A DNA stretch of 64,000 nt from DAOMNO01 sp035443885 (GCA_035443885.1 DAOMNO010000005.1:62001-126000), one strand, 5' to 3'. Counted from the first letter of the stretch, positions 26,144-35,876 are shown. Notes: a model not told the origin generated them from the letters alone. Translations and numbers: made by a program.

Positions 26144-27589
26144 ATGGTTCAGTCCGCCGTCAAACCTCCATCCGGCACGGCTGCGACGCCCGGTCGCGAA
26201 GCGGCTGCTCCGGCTGCGCCATCGCGGGCGGCTGACGTTGCGGAGCGCGCCTGGCAGCACACACTTGCGGGGCCTGCGACAGTTTCGGGTCGCGGGCTGA
26301 TGCTCGGCGAAGAAGCCACGGTTACGATTCAGCCTGCGCCGGTCAACCACGGCATCATCTTCGAACGGATCGACCTCGACCCCCCTGTGCAGATACCAGC
26401 GGTGGCAACCAACGTCGTCCGTCGCGCCCGTCGCACGACGCTCTCCGCAGGCCAGGGGGACGAATCGCTTTCCCGCGCTGCAACGGTCGAAACGGTTGAG
26501 CATCTGATGTCCGCGCTGGCGGGCCTGCGCATCGATAATGCGCTGGTGCGCATTCACGGGCCGGAACTGCCCTGTGGGGACGGCTCCGCACTGCCATTCG
26601 TGGAGCCGATTCTGAAAGCGGGCATTGCCCGTCAGCACGCACCTCGTCGCGTGTTCAGCGTGACCGAGCCGATCGTGGTTGAAGAGGGCGACGCGATGCT
26701 GGCCGCGTTTCCGCCGCCGCCCGGCGATCAGGAATTCAAGCTCATCTTCGACTTGGACTACGGCTCGGCGTCGCATCGCATTCGCAGGCAATCGCAGACC
26801 TTTTCATTTGCGAACGGCGACTATATCCACGAAATCGCCCGCGCCCGAACATACAGCCTGAAGGAAGAAGCGCAGATGCTGTGGGATCGCGGCATGTGCA
26901 GGCATCTGACCCCTCGCGATGTGCTTGTCATCGGCGACGATGGCCCCATCGACAATGCGTATCGCTATGACAACGAGCCGGTGCGGCACAAGATCGTCGA
27001 TCTCATCGGCGACCTCTACCTTGTCGGCTGCGCGGTGGCGGGGCGGTTCGTGGCGCACAAGTCCGGGCACGACCTCAATCGTCGCATGGCGCTGGAGATC
27101 ATCCGGCAGATGGAAGATCGCCATCGGCATGAGCTGCTGACGAGCGGCCGGGAGATGGACATCCGGACCATTCACCGCATCATGCCACATCGCTATCACA
27201 TGCTTCTGGTCGATCGCGTGGTTGAGATTGACGGCGATCGTCGGGCGGTGGGGATCAAGAACGTCACGATCAACGAGCCGTTCTTTCAGGGGCATTACCC
27301 CGGAACGCCGATCATGCCCGGAGTCTTGATTGTCGAAGCGATGGCGCAGCTTGGCGGGCTGCTGATGAGCCAGAAGTTAGAGCACACGGGCAAGATCGCC
27401 GTGCTGCTGAGTTTGGATCGTGTCAAGCTGCGCAAGCCGGTGACCCCCGGCGATCAACTCGTGCTTGAGGCCGAGGCGGTGCGTGCGAAGGCGAGGACTG
27501 GAACGATGAAATGTCGGGCGATGGTCGGCGGGAAAGTCGCTGCCGAAGCCCAAATCCGCTTCATGATGGTCGATGCGGAGCAGGATTGA
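26144..27589 (+). CDS. lpxC-fabZ: LpxC-FabZ fusion (deacetylase plus hydroxyacyl-ACP dehydratase)
   Basis: The 481-residue protein joins two enzymes. Residues about 40-325 are LpxC, the zinc deacetylase of the committed step of lipid A synthesis, with zinc ligands H120 (TVEHLMSAL), H282 and D286 (HKIVDLIGDL) and catalytic H309 (KSGHDLNRRM). Residues about 340-480 are FabZ, the dehydratase of fatty-acid elongation, with H384 (GHYPGTPIMPG) and E398 (VEAMAQLGG). Such fusions are known from Bacteroidota and other groups. Both enzymes draw on hydroxyacyl-ACP, so the fusion may balance lipid A against phospholipid synthesis. The first 35 residues are Ala/Pro-rich and probably disordered. Confidence 0.95.
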   Translation: MVQSAVKPPSGTAATPGREAAAPAAPSRAADVAERAWQHTLAGPATVSGRGLMLGEEATVTIQPAPVNHGIIFERIDLDPPVQIPAVATNVVRRARRTTLSAGQGDESLSRAATVETVEHLMSALAGLRIDNALVRIHGPELPCGDGSALPFVEPILKAGIARQHAPRRVFSVTEPIVVEEGDAMLAAFPPPPGDQEFKLIFDLDYGSASHRIRRQSQTFSFANGDYIHEIARARTYSLKEEAQMLWDRGMCRHLTPRDVLVIGDDGPIDNAYRYDNEPVRHKIVDLIGDLYLVGCAVAGRFVAHKSGHDLNRRMALEIIRQMEDRHRHELLTSGREMDIRTIHRIMPHRYHMLLVDRVVEIDGDRRAVGIKNVTINEPFFQGHYPGTPIMPGVLIVEAMAQLGGLLMSQKLEHTGKIAVLLSLDRVKLRKPVTPGDQLVLEAEAVRAKARTGTMKCRAMVGGKVAAEAQIRFMMVDAEQD

Positions 27590-27605
27590 TTCGTGAGGAT
27601 TGGTG

Positions 27606-28469
27606 ATGGCCCGAGTGCACCCCACTGCGATTATTGACCCCTCCGCACAACTGGACGATTCCGTCATCGTCGGCGCGTACAGCGTCATCGGGCCGCACGT
27701 TACGATCGGCGAAGGCACCGTGCTGCATAATCACGTTACGGTGCAGTCGCTCACCGAGATTGGCAGCCACAACACCATCTATCCGTTCTCTGTCGTCGGG
27801 GCTGATCCGCAGGACAAGAAGTATCAGGGCGAGCGTGCGGTGTGCATCATCGGCGATCGCAACTCGATCCGCGAGCATGTCACCATTCATCGAGGCACCG
27901 CCAACGGCGGCGGCGAGACAAGGCTCGGCAACGACAACCTCATCATGGTCGCAGCGCACATCGCACACGATTGCTGTCTGGGCAACGACATCTGCATCGC
28001 GAATCAGGTCATGCTCGCGGGCCACGTGCGCATTGAAGACGGCGCGAACATCGGGGGTGGGGCGGGTGTGCATCACTTCGCCACCGTCGGCGCGTGTTCG
28101 TTCGTCGGTGGTTTGGCGCGGATCACCAAAGACGTGCCGCCGTTTATGATCGTCGAAGGCAACCCCGCGGAAGTGCGAGCGATCAACTCGATCGCGATGG
28201 TGCGCAGGGGCTATCAGCCGGAGCATATCGAAGCGGTCAAAGTGGCGTTCAAGCGGCTCTTCCGCGAGAACGGCGCCCCCATGACCGACAAGATCGGCGA
28301 GCTGCGCGAAACCTACGCATCCGTCCCGGCGGTGATTCGTCTGTGCGATGCGCTGGCAGCGGCCGCGGTCGGTGTGCACGGCCGGGCGCGAGAAGTCGAT
28401 CGTTCGGACGACAAGCGGCACAGCGGCATTGGCCTTGAAACGCCTCGCCGCCACACGCAGCCGACCTGA
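27606..28469 (+). CDS. lpxA: LpxA, UDP-GlcNAc acyltransferase
   Basis: The 287-residue protein opens with hexapeptide repeats (VHPTAIIDPSAQLDDSVIVG) and contains the LpxA motifs FSVVGADPQDKKYQGE, REHVTIHRGTANGGGETRLG and VAAHIAHDCCLGNDI, the last bearing the catalytic His. The C-terminal helical domain carries MVRRGYQPEHIEAVKVAFKR. The enzyme transfers the first hydroxyacyl chain to UDP-GlcNAc. The ATG at 27606 follows a GTGAGGA ribosome binding site; a TTG and a GTG directly upstream are also in frame. It is 16 bases from lpxC-fabZ and completes the first three steps of lipid A synthesis in one operon. Confidence 0.95.
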   Translation: MARVHPTAIIDPSAQLDDSVIVGAYSVIGPHVTIGEGTVLHNHVTVQSLTEIGSHNTIYPFSVVGADPQDKKYQGERAVCIIGDRNSIREHVTIHRGTANGGGETRLGNDNLIMVAAHIAHDCCLGNDICIANQVMLAGHVRIEDGANIGGGAGVHHFATVGACSFVGGLARITKDVPPFMIVEGNPAEVRAINSIAMVRRGYQPEHIEAVKVAFKRLFRENGAPMTDKIGELRETYASVPAVIRLCDALAAAAVGVHGRAREVDRSDDKRHSGIGLETPRRHTQPT

Positions 28470-28514
28470 CGCATCGCGTCATCGTCCGCGCGAGGAATGT
28501 GGACGGAGATTCCC

Positions 28515-29564
28515 ATGGCAATGTGGCGGTTGGCTCAGCGCGTGCAGTTCTTCGCAGTGTTTTTTGTACTTTTAACTGCGACGGCGTTTGGGGACGCGCC
28601 GCCAGCAGAGCTTTACAAACAGGCTGCTGGTCCGTTTGCGGTCGAGTCGAAGCGGATGGAGCTGCCGCGATCCGAGGGTAAGCCATTACAGATTCGCGTA
28701 ACGTGGCCCGTTGATGAGAAGCCGTGTGCGATCGTTGTGTTTTCGCACGGTGCACTCGGCTCGCGCGATGCGTATGACCCGCTCATTCGTCACTGGGCTT
28801 CACACGGCTACATCTGCATTCAGCCCACACACGGTGATTCACTCTCGCTGATGAGCGATGAACAGAGGCGTCGGCTCGGCACCATTGAGCGTGCCGTGCA
28901 AAACCCGCAGGTTACGCAGCATTGGCGCACGCGACCCGCCGATGTGTCCTTCGTGATCGACTCACTGGATCGCATTGAGGAAGAAACGCCAACCTTGAAA
29001 GGGCGGTTGAACAGAGATCGGATTGTCTCGGCGGGGCACTCCTTCGGTGCGCACACGGCCATGCTCGTCGGCGGAGCTTCAGCGAAGCCCGCCATCGGTC
29101 GAAGGATGACATTGACAGACACTCGCGTACGCGCGATCGTCGCTATCAGTCCGCAGGGCGTTGGAGGGGTGTTTGATGAAGACTCCTACAGGTCCATTCG
29201 CGTTCCCGCGTTCATGGTAACGGGGACGAACGATGAATCGCCGGGGCGCGATGACCGAGGAGCGGCGTGGCGGACCAAGGCGTTTGAACTTGCTCCGCCC
29301 GAATCGACCTATCTGCTGTTCATCGAAGGTGCCCATCACAACTTCGGCGGCATCAGCGGCGCAAGAAACTTCCCTTCAGCGGGTGCCAGCAACCCCGACC
29401 ATGTGAAGCACGTGTGCAGTGCGACGCTGGCATTTCTGGACGCGGTACTCAAAGACGAGGACGCTGCGAAGGCCTATCTCGACGGCAATGAGGTCGAAAC
29501 GCGCAGTCAGGGCGCGGCCAGGGTGCAGCGGCGAGCTCAAGAAGTAAAGCAAAGCGAAGAGTAA
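28515..29564 (+). CDS. Secreted alpha/beta-hydrolase (PAF-acetylhydrolase/dienelactone hydrolase-like)
   Basis: The protein (349 residues from 28515) has a signal peptide (RVQFFAVFFVLLTATAFGD), the oxyanion strand AIVVFSHGALGSRDAYDPL, the nucleophile elbow SAGHSFGAHTAML, an acid region in FMVTGTNDESPGRDD, and a C-terminal His in IEGAHHNFGG. This is a complete Ser-Asp-His triad in the order expected for the fold. Predicted location is periplasmic or extracellular; the substrate is unknown. I chose 28515 over 28497 because of the GGAG ribosome binding site upstream. It follows lpxA by 45 bases and may share its transcript. Confidence 0.82.
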   Translation: MAMWRLAQRVQFFAVFFVLLTATAFGDAPPAELYKQAAGPFAVESKRMELPRSEGKPLQIRVTWPVDEKPCAIVVFSHGALGSRDAYDPLIRHWASHGYICIQPTHGDSLSLMSDEQRRRLGTIERAVQNPQVTQHWRTRPADVSFVIDSLDRIEEETPTLKGRLNRDRIVSAGHSFGAHTAMLVGGASAKPAIGRRMTLTDTRVRAIVAISPQGVGGVFDEDSYRSIRVPAFMVTGTNDESPGRDDRGAAWRTKAFELAPPESTYLLFIEGAHHNFGGISGARNFPSAGASNPDHVKHVCSATLAFLDAVLKDEDAAKAYLDGNEVETRSQGAARVQRRAQEVKQSEE

Positions 29565-29631
29565 GCGGGCGGCGCGGCATGCCCCGGCCGCAGACCGCAT
29601 CGCCCGCTCGTATCACGTATCCAGAGACCGA

Positions 29632-29901
29632 CTACTCTTCCTCTTCGTCGAGGTCTTCGTCGAGGTCTTCATCGTCATCATCGAAGAAGTCGTCGTCTTC
29701 GTCATCCAGATCGTCGATGTCGTCATCATCCTCGTCATCATCATCATCATCGAAGAAGTCGTCGTCTTCTTCCTCTTCTTCATCTTCGTCCCAACCCAAC
29801 ACAGGTTCGCCTCGCGAGGCGTCGAGAAGCGTCAGGTCATCCGCCAGCCATGGGCGGTCGATGAGATCGAGATCAAGGTCTTCCATCACGGGGTGTGACA
29901 T
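29632..29901 (-). CDS. Extremely acidic Asp/Glu-rich small protein
   Basis: From the ATG at 29901, preceded by a GGAG ribosome binding site, the protein has 89 residues. The first 35 are ordinary (MSHPVMEDLDLDLIDRPWLA...), then the rest is almost entirely Asp and Glu, interrupted only by paired Phe (DDFFDDDD) occurring twice and a few Ile/Leu. Predicted charge is about -50 or lower. I recognise no family. Possible roles are calcium or metal buffering, DNA mimicry, or a chaperone for basic proteins. An in-frame ATG at 29940 would add 13 residues. Confidence 0.6.
   Translation of the reverse strand: MSHPVMEDLDLDLIDRPWLADDLTLLDASRGEPVLGWDEDEEEEEDDDFFDDDDDDEDDDDIDDLDDEDDDFFDDDDEDLDEDLDEEEE
29675..29769. 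repeat. Direct repeat of a GAA/GTC/ATC-rich segment
   Basis: A 26-base segment beginning TCATCATCGAAGAAG occurs at 29675-29700 and again at 29744-29769, within triplet-like runs of TCATCA and GTCGTC. It encodes the duplicated DFFDD block of the acidic protein. Triplet arrays of this kind are prone to length change by replication slippage. Confidence 0.8.
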
Positions 29902-30044
29902 GTGAACTCCGAATGTGTCGAGCATTGGATGGGTCTCCACATGGCGTGTGCCATTGAGTCGTTTCGTGCGCGCCGTATTGGATCGACTTCATCGCAGATG
30001 TCAACCCATCCGGGCGAAAAAAAATGGTTTATGGAAGCGGCTTT

Positions 30045-33000
30045 TTAGCGGGATGGCATTGGGACCGCAAGTGTGCCATTTGGCGCAGAGAGCAGAAGCC
30101 AGCCGTCCATGAGCGCGGCGTCCTGAAATGAATCCTGCAGCAGCGAAAGTTGGACCGGCTCATCCAGAAGCCGACAATTTTCCGAGACGACGTACAGGCG
30201 ATACATCTGAGGCGAGCGGCGACCCATATTGGGCGGTGTCGCAGCGCTCACGATGACCAGTTTCCCCTGTCCACGCAGCACCCACTGATAGAACCGTTCA
30301 TCGCGGATGATATCCACACCGCGAATGTCGCCGTTCGCGCTATAGCGAACGAGCCGCGCGGGCTGATGTGAGATGAAGTCCACGGGCCAGCCGCCCGCGA
30401 CGCGGTTGGGTGAAGCCAGCGGAATCAGAGCAATCGAACCCGCAGCGTCATTGCTGAAATCGCTCACCGGCGCGCGATCAAACGCTTCGGAGCGTTGCAG
30501 TGACTCAATCATGCCGGCGCGCAGGGTGCCAGTGACATCTTCAAAGACAAATCGTTCGCCTGAAAGGGCGAGACCTTGCCGCGTTTGCTCCGCAGCATCG
30601 CCCACCATCGCGCCGAGTCGCTCGCCAGCCAGCAGGTCGAACACGTCGATGCCGCCCCGCCAGCCCGCGATCAATACGCCGCCCGGCGCAAGCTGCATCC
30701 ACGACCAGCCGTCGGTTCGCGGTTCGTCAACTGCTTCAGAGAGTGGCGGCGTGAGCGCGGGCTTCCGCCGATGAATTGGCTCGCCTGTGCGTGCGTCAAG
30801 CACAAGCACCGCGGGCACCAGCGCAGCACGGCCAGATGCTCGCCCGCCTGGTGCAGCCTGCCGCTGCATACCCGCAAGCACCAGCAGTCCGTCGCGCAGC
30901 TCCGCAAGATGAACTTTCTCAAGCGTTTCACTGCGCGCCCACGCGGGCCGACCTGCTGCGTGCGCACGGTCGATGGCGAGTGGGCTGAGATCAAACCCGA
31001 CGACTGATCCGGTGCGCGAGATGACCACCAATGCGCCATCGTCGAACAGAGGGATGATCTCACGCGGGTCGAACGGCTCGCCGCTTGGCATCTGCTCGCG
31101 AATCTCTCGATTGCGCCCCATGAGCAGAAGCGGATCGTTGATGTATTCGTCCAACCGAGGCATGGTCCATCGCTCCGCTCCGTCTGAAGCACGAAGGAGA
31201 ATAGCGCGAGGGCCTGTCGCGCCATCGCCGCTTGCAATAGCCGCATACCACAGCAACACATGCCGGTCGGTCATGTCGAGCAGTTCCGGCGCGGCACCCG
31301 TGATCATCGGCAACGGCTGTTCGATCGTCCACGCCAGCGCGAGGTCCGGCGCGACGAGCAGGCTGAGATGCAACTGATCCATCATCAGCGCACGGTCGGG
31401 CGGTATCGGGCGATTCGCAGAGAAGCGATGGCGACGAACGAGACGCCCCATCAGCACTTCGGCTTCGCCACGCTGCACGCCAACATCGGGGAGCAGCCGT
31501 TGCGAATCGTCGGTTGCAGCCTGCCGCTCGCCCGCACCAGAAGCCCCGCTCAGATGGCGGCCTTCCGCTGCGAATCGGCTGGCTAGCACGCGCCAGCCCG
31601 CGGCTTCGCTCGCCGCTGCGGCTGCTGCAAGCAGACGGGACTGCTGTTCGGCGGATAGCCGCCCTTCACGGGGTGTGCCTCGCATGAAACGAAGAAGACC
31701 CGCAAGCGCATCGCGTGGCTCGTTTCGCGCGAGCAATTGGCGAGATGCTTCGACCGCAGCATCAACAGCCTGTGGTGCGAAGGGATGATTCGACGCAAGC
31801 CTGAAAAGCTCCTGCGGTTCCGCAGCGGAGGTCGTCCGCCATGTGCGGTGCGCGCCTTGAGGCATTTTCGCAAGACGACTGACGACCCACGCGCCAGCGG
31901 GCCGCTCCCGGCCGTCCTCAATTCGCTCCAGCGAGGACAGTTCACGGTCAATCAGAATGCGATGCAGCATGTTCGCCGCGGCGACGGAATCGCCGGTTGC
32001 TGCTAGCCAATCGGCGTGAGCAAGCTGATGTTCCAGTCGTTGCGTGGGCGTCTCTGCAACGCGCTCCAGCGTGGCATAGAGCAGCCTCGCCGTATCGTCG
32101 TTGCGAAGCGCGTCGAGCGATCGGTGATGAAGGTCGATGAGCAGGTCGAAGAGCTGCCGCTGCGCGCCCCCTCGGCTTCGCGCTTGAGCGCGCTGCTCCG
32201 GCGTACCGGCTTCGATCGCATGCATGGCGTGATCTGCTGCATCGAGCGCGAGGCGAAGGCCGGATGATGACGCGGCGCGCCCCGCCAGCCGCAAGAGCGC
32301 AAGGGCAGGTTCAGGGTTGTTTGGCGCAGCGGCGATGCGCTCGCGCAGCATCGTTTCCGCGCGCGAGAGCGACATGAACGCATCAAGCCGCGTGTTGCCC
32401 GCTACAAGGAGCTGTGAATCGACCGCCACCGGATTGCCCGGCTCGACTTCCAGGACATGCAGTGGCGTTCCGGTGCGACTGTCGAGAATAAAGATGCCGC
32501 CTTCCGTCGGTACGATCAGCGAGCTGCCCACAAGCTGTGCGCGCCCGCGAATGGGCGGCAAATCCACATCGTGGCTTGACCAGATCGGCGCCGCGAGATT
32601 CTCCATGTGAAACGCGCGAACCTCGCGCCCGACAGCGAACAGCGTTTGATCGTCGCCCAGGAGATACGCGGGGCCGTTCCACCCTTCTCGTGTAGCCGCA
32701 TCGTGCGTTTCAATGATTTCGCCGGTCTCACGGTCGAGCACCAGCACGCGCCGCGTGCCCGGCTGTAGCGCGATGACGCGCCCGCCCGCTGCGCCGCTGG
32801 CAACGAGCGGGGAGAGAATCTCCCACGGGCGCCGCGCCTGTTCATGAGGGGTCGGGTTAATCGGTACGCTGAATCGAACAAGCCAGCGCGTTTCGCCTGT
32901 TGAAGCGTTCAGTCGCGCGACCGCGCCGACGCCACCGCCGATATACAGATCGCCGTTGTCGTACACGATGGTCGAGAACGCACGAGCGGCGCGGCGAATG

Positions 33001-34379
33001 GAGCCGCTGGAGACGATGTGCCTTGCCCACCTCGTCGCACCGGAATCGAGTTCAAATGAAACAAGGTACGTGCTGGTGAGAGCCTGCGGGCTGATCTTCC
33101 GCGCGAGGACGAAAACGGCGCCTTCCGCGATGATCGGCGCGCCAAAGGGGAAGAGGCCATCCATGTCTTCCGCGCCATCAAGTCGATCCAGCCGGCGCAT
33201 CCAGATCGGCGCGCCGGTGCGTGCGTCCAGACAAATCACCCGACCATCGCTTGATCGACTGGTGGCGTGCGCGTGACCGGTGAGGGTAACAAGCATGTCG
33301 CCACCGGTGGAGATGGCGATGCTGTTCATATCCATCGCCTGCTCGTCGTCACGATCGATGACGGTCATCGCGGGTCGTTCGATGTAGGGCTGTGCCCAGA
33401 TCGGGCTGCCCGTGTAGCGATCGACCGCATTGATGGTGTGTCCCTGACTGAAATAGACAACATCGCCCGCGATGGTGGGCGCGACGGTCATCAAGCCACC
33501 ATCCGCACCGACCGGCCCCGTGCGAGGCCTTGCCAGCGGATGCGGGTCCGCCGCTTCCATGGTGCGCCGCGCGAAGAGTGAATCATTGAGACCCGCTTCC
33601 CAGATGCGTTCTGATACCAGCTCAGTCAACCCTTCTGCGTTCGTGCGATCAAGTGGCGAAACGCCACGAAGCGAGGCGGGCCTCGGCTCAGCGGCAAATC
33701 GCTGCAGGCGCGCCCGCAATGGCACGGCGCTTTCATGCGAGAGCGCACTGAGTCCGTCCAGAGATTCATTGATGAGCGCAGGTTGGTTCAGGCAATGTCC
33801 GACGAGGCCGAGCATGAACCACGCATGCGTTGCACGAAGTTCATCCAGATCAGGATGTTCGAGCGCGACATCCAGCCGCCGGATTGCCGATTCAAATCGC
33901 GCGGATTCCACATCGCGCTGCGCCAGGCGAAGCAGCGCTTCAAGGCCCGGCTCCGTGAGCGGCCTCGTGAGCGCGAGCTGTTCAAGCTGGCCCATGTCGA
34001 GCATTCGCTGCGCCACCGGCGTTTCGATGGCTCGATATCGCTGTAACAGCGATTCGCCGGCAGCGCGATCCGTGCGGAGCAATCGCAGCACGCGCGAGCG
34101 CACTGAAGTGAAATGATCGTGGGAACCGCCGGCGCGGCCAGCTTCAGAAGATGGAATCAGTTTGAGCGCGAACTCGTCTAGCAGTTCCTGGCAGAGCCTT
34201 GCAGCTTCACCGGTGTTGTCCCGCACCTGTTCCTGTGCGCGAAGGAACATCTCATACGCAGCGGGGGAGTCGTCCACGTACACGGGGTTTTCAAGCTGTG
34301 CGACGGCACCCGGCAAGGGGCCGAGGAACGCAAGAATCAGGATGAGAGGCTTCAAGCGCAACACAAGATTTGTCGGCAT
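30045..34379 (-). CDS. Very large PQQ-type propeller/TPR-like secreted protein
   Basis: From the ATG at 34379 the protein has 1,444 residues: a signal peptide (RLKPLILILAFLGPLPGAVAQ), an alpha-helical N-terminal part of about 200 residues, a first PQQ/BamB-like beta-propeller (for example GDVVYFSQGHTINAVDRYTG, GRVICLDARTGAPIWMRRLD, TRRVLVLDRETGEIIETHDA), a long helical TPR-like middle (about 660-950), and a second set of propeller-like repeats near the end (VPAVLVLDARTGEPIHRRKP, GGIDVFDLLAGERLGAMVGD). Such proteins are frequent in Planctomycetota and usually lack enzymatic PQQ ligands, so it is probably a scaffold. An ATG at 34456 with a better ribosome binding site would add 26 residues. Confidence 0.82.
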   Translation of the reverse strand: MPTNLVLRLKPLILILAFLGPLPGAVAQLENPVYVDDSPAAYEMFLRAQEQVRDNTGEAARLCQELLDEFALKLIPSSEAGRAGGSHDHFTSVRSRVLRLLRTDRAAGESLLQRYRAIETPVAQRMLDMGQLEQLALTRPLTEPGLEALLRLAQRDVESARFESAIRRLDVALEHPDLDELRATHAWFMLGLVGHCLNQPALINESLDGLSALSHESAVPLRARLQRFAAEPRPASLRGVSPLDRTNAEGLTELVSERIWEAGLNDSLFARRTMEAADPHPLARPRTGPVGADGGLMTVAPTIAGDVVYFSQGHTINAVDRYTGSPIWAQPYIERPAMTVIDRDDEQAMDMNSIAISTGGDMLVTLTGHAHATSRSSDGRVICLDARTGAPIWMRRLDRLDGAEDMDGLFPFGAPIIAEGAVFVLARKISPQALTSTYLVSFELDSGATRWARHIVSSGSIRRAARAFSTIVYDNGDLYIGGGVGAVARLNASTGETRWLVRFSVPINPTPHEQARRPWEILSPLVASGAAGGRVIALQPGTRRVLVLDRETGEIIETHDAATREGWNGPAYLLGDDQTLFAVGREVRAFHMENLAAPIWSSHDVDLPPIRGRAQLVGSSLIVPTEGGIFILDSRTGTPLHVLEVEPGNPVAVDSQLLVAGNTRLDAFMSLSRAETMLRERIAAAPNNPEPALALLRLAGRAASSSGLRLALDAADHAMHAIEAGTPEQRAQARSRGGAQRQLFDLLIDLHHRSLDALRNDDTARLLYATLERVAETPTQRLEHQLAHADWLAATGDSVAAANMLHRILIDRELSSLERIEDGRERPAGAWVVSRLAKMPQGAHRTWRTTSAAEPQELFRLASNHPFAPQAVDAAVEASRQLLARNEPRDALAGLLRFMRGTPREGRLSAEQQSRLLAAAAAASEAAGWRVLASRFAAEGRHLSGASGAGERQAATDDSQRLLPDVGVQRGEAEVLMGRLVRRHRFSANRPIPPDRALMMDQLHLSLLVAPDLALAWTIEQPLPMITGAAPELLDMTDRHVLLWYAAIASGDGATGPRAILLRASDGAERWTMPRLDEYINDPLLLMGRNREIREQMPSGEPFDPREIIPLFDDGALVVISRTGSVVGFDLSPLAIDRAHAAGRPAWARSETLEKVHLAELRDGLLVLAGMQRQAAPGGRASGRAALVPAVLVLDARTGEPIHRRKPALTPPLSEAVDEPRTDGWSWMQLAPGGVLIAGWRGGIDVFDLLAGERLGAMVGDAAEQTRQGLALSGERFVFEDVTGTLRAGMIESLQRSEAFDRAPVSDFSNDAAGSIALIPLASPNRVAGGWPVDFISHQPARLVRYSANGDIRGVDIIRDERFYQWVLRGQGKLVIVSAATPPNMGRRSPQMYRLYVVSENCRLLDEPVQLSLLQDSFQDAALMDGWLLLSAPNGTLAVPMPSR

Positions 34380-34638
34380 TTCATTGTGCCGGGAATGCTG
34401 CTTCGCCGTAAACAGATACGCGAACGACTGGCAGCGAGTTTCTTTCCGGTCCATGCTATCCCCCCAAGTCGCCCCAGGCTCATCATGCGCGTTCACTTCG
34501 ACGAATGGCTGAAAGTTCGTCCAGTTCCGTCTGTGATTAGCCGATCTGCACTCCGGCCGTTCCAGCGCGGGGGAACCGAAGAGCCGCTTCGTCCGAAAGA
34601 TGGAATGGGTCGGACGCGGAGAGAAGAGAAAGTGCTTT

Positions 34639-35049
34639 ATGAACGCGACTGATCGAGCCATGCAGTTTCCGGACCTCGCCCGTTCGAGGCGTGTGCTGGT
34701 CCTCATCCTGGGCGTGATCGCTTTGAGCATTGCAGACCTCATGGTGACGCTCACCCACCTGCGCACCATCGGCATGGTGGAAGCGAACCCCATCGCGGCG
34801 TACCTCATTCGCACCACCGGCTCCGCGCTGTCGCTGGCTTCATTCAAGGCGCTGACCGTCGGCATCTGCGTCGTACTCCTGTTTCATCTGCGCAAGCGCG
34901 TGCAGGGAGAAGTTGCTGCGTGGCTTGCCGTGCTCATCCTTGCGGGCATGTCGCTGATCTGGCACAAATACTCTGCGCAGATCGAAGACCCGACGAAATT
35001 GCGACTCGCCCAGACCCATTCCGCCGATCGCTGGCTGTATCTCGACTGA
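34639..35049 (+). CDS. Small membrane protein (DUF5658-like)
   Basis: The 136-residue protein has four predicted membrane helices (RVLVLILGVIALSIADLMVT, VEANPIAAYLIRTTGSALSL, FKALTVGICVVLLFHL, AAWLAVLILAGMSLIWH). The pattern of D-L-x-x-T near the first helix and EANPIAAYLI before the second resembles the DUF5658 group of uncharacterised membrane proteins. No function is known. It is divergent from the giant propeller gene. Confidence 0.7.
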   Translation: MNATDRAMQFPDLARSRRVLVLILGVIALSIADLMVTLTHLRTIGMVEANPIAAYLIRTTGSALSLASFKALTVGICVVLLFHLRKRVQGEVAAWLAVLILAGMSLIWHKYSAQIEDPTKLRLAQTHSADRWLYLD

Positions 35050-35124
35050 GTTCGAGAAAACGCTGCGTTGCACGGCTGAGAGCGATCGGCCCAACCGTTG
35101 CTGAACGGCGATACACTGTTCAGC

Positions 35125-35664
35125 ATGAAGAACCACCAGTGCGATCGGTTTCAAGCGCGGCCGCAGACATGCTGCACAACGTGGCATGGCGTGCATTCAT
35201 CAGTTCATGGTTTGAACAAGTTCACCGTCGCGCTGGTTGCATGTTTGCTCTTGGTGGGTTGCACGACCTATCAAGCGCCGCGCGTCTCGGTGGCATCCAT
35301 CGAGGTGAAAGAATCAACCGCTGAAGCGCTCGTGCTGAGCGTGACGCTTGACGTGGAGAACGTCAACGATGTTCCGATCGAACTGCATCAGTTTCACTAC
35401 GGGTTGACGGCGAGCGGTGCGCCAGCGTTCAATGGCCGCTGGGCGGCGCAGGCGACCGTGGGGCCAGGCCTCACCTCGTCGCTGACGGTTCCAGCGGTTA
35501 TTCGCCGCGAGCAGGTGCCTGCAGGTGGTTCAATGGCAGATTATCGCCTGAGCGGGCGAATGACGTACACCGCGCCGGGTTACTGGGCGCAGGCGATGCT
35601 TGACCTTGGCCTGCCGCGCCCTGCGGTGAGCTTTGCAGATCAGGGCAGGCTGGATTCGCGATGA
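35125..35664 (+). CDS. LEA-14/WHy-domain-like lipoprotein
   Basis: The C-terminal 125 residues form a beta-sandwich with the typical late-embryogenesis type 2/WHy pattern: PRVSVASIEVKESTAEALVL, LDVENVNDVPIELHQFHYGL and VPAVIRREQVPAG. It is preceded by a lipoprotein signal (KFTVALVACLLLVGCTT, Cys as lipid attachment site). From the ATG at 35125 the leader is unusually long (about 29 residues before the hydrophobic core), so a TTG at 35212 directly before NKFTVALV may be the real start. Such domains are linked to stress tolerance; here the protein is probably periplasmic. Confidence 0.7.
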   Translation: MKNHQCDRFQARPQTCCTTWHGVHSSVHGLNKFTVALVACLLLVGCTTYQAPRVSVASIEVKESTAEALVLSVTLDVENVNDVPIELHQFHYGLTASGAPAFNGRWAAQATVGPGLTSSLTVPAVIRREQVPAGGSMADYRLSGRMTYTAPGYWAQAMLDLGLPRPAVSFADQGRLDSR

Positions 35665-35876
35665 GTTCAGCGATCGCTGCCCGTTTTCTGATGTGACATT
35701 TCATTCTCGGACATGCGCCGGGGTTGCCCAGCCCGCACAGTTGGCACAGACGCGGTGATTGCGCGTCTGATCGGCGGGTTATAAGGCGGGAGTCGTTCGC
35801 TGCTGATGCCGCGTCCACGAGCGGACGATGAAGGATTGGTCCGTTTATACCCACACCCTGACCATGGGGAATCGAG

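Noticed and set aside
29632..29790. Triplet-like repeats that might suggest a CRISPR or satellite array
   Set aside because: The repeats are codon-scale runs within the acidic protein gene, without regular spacers.
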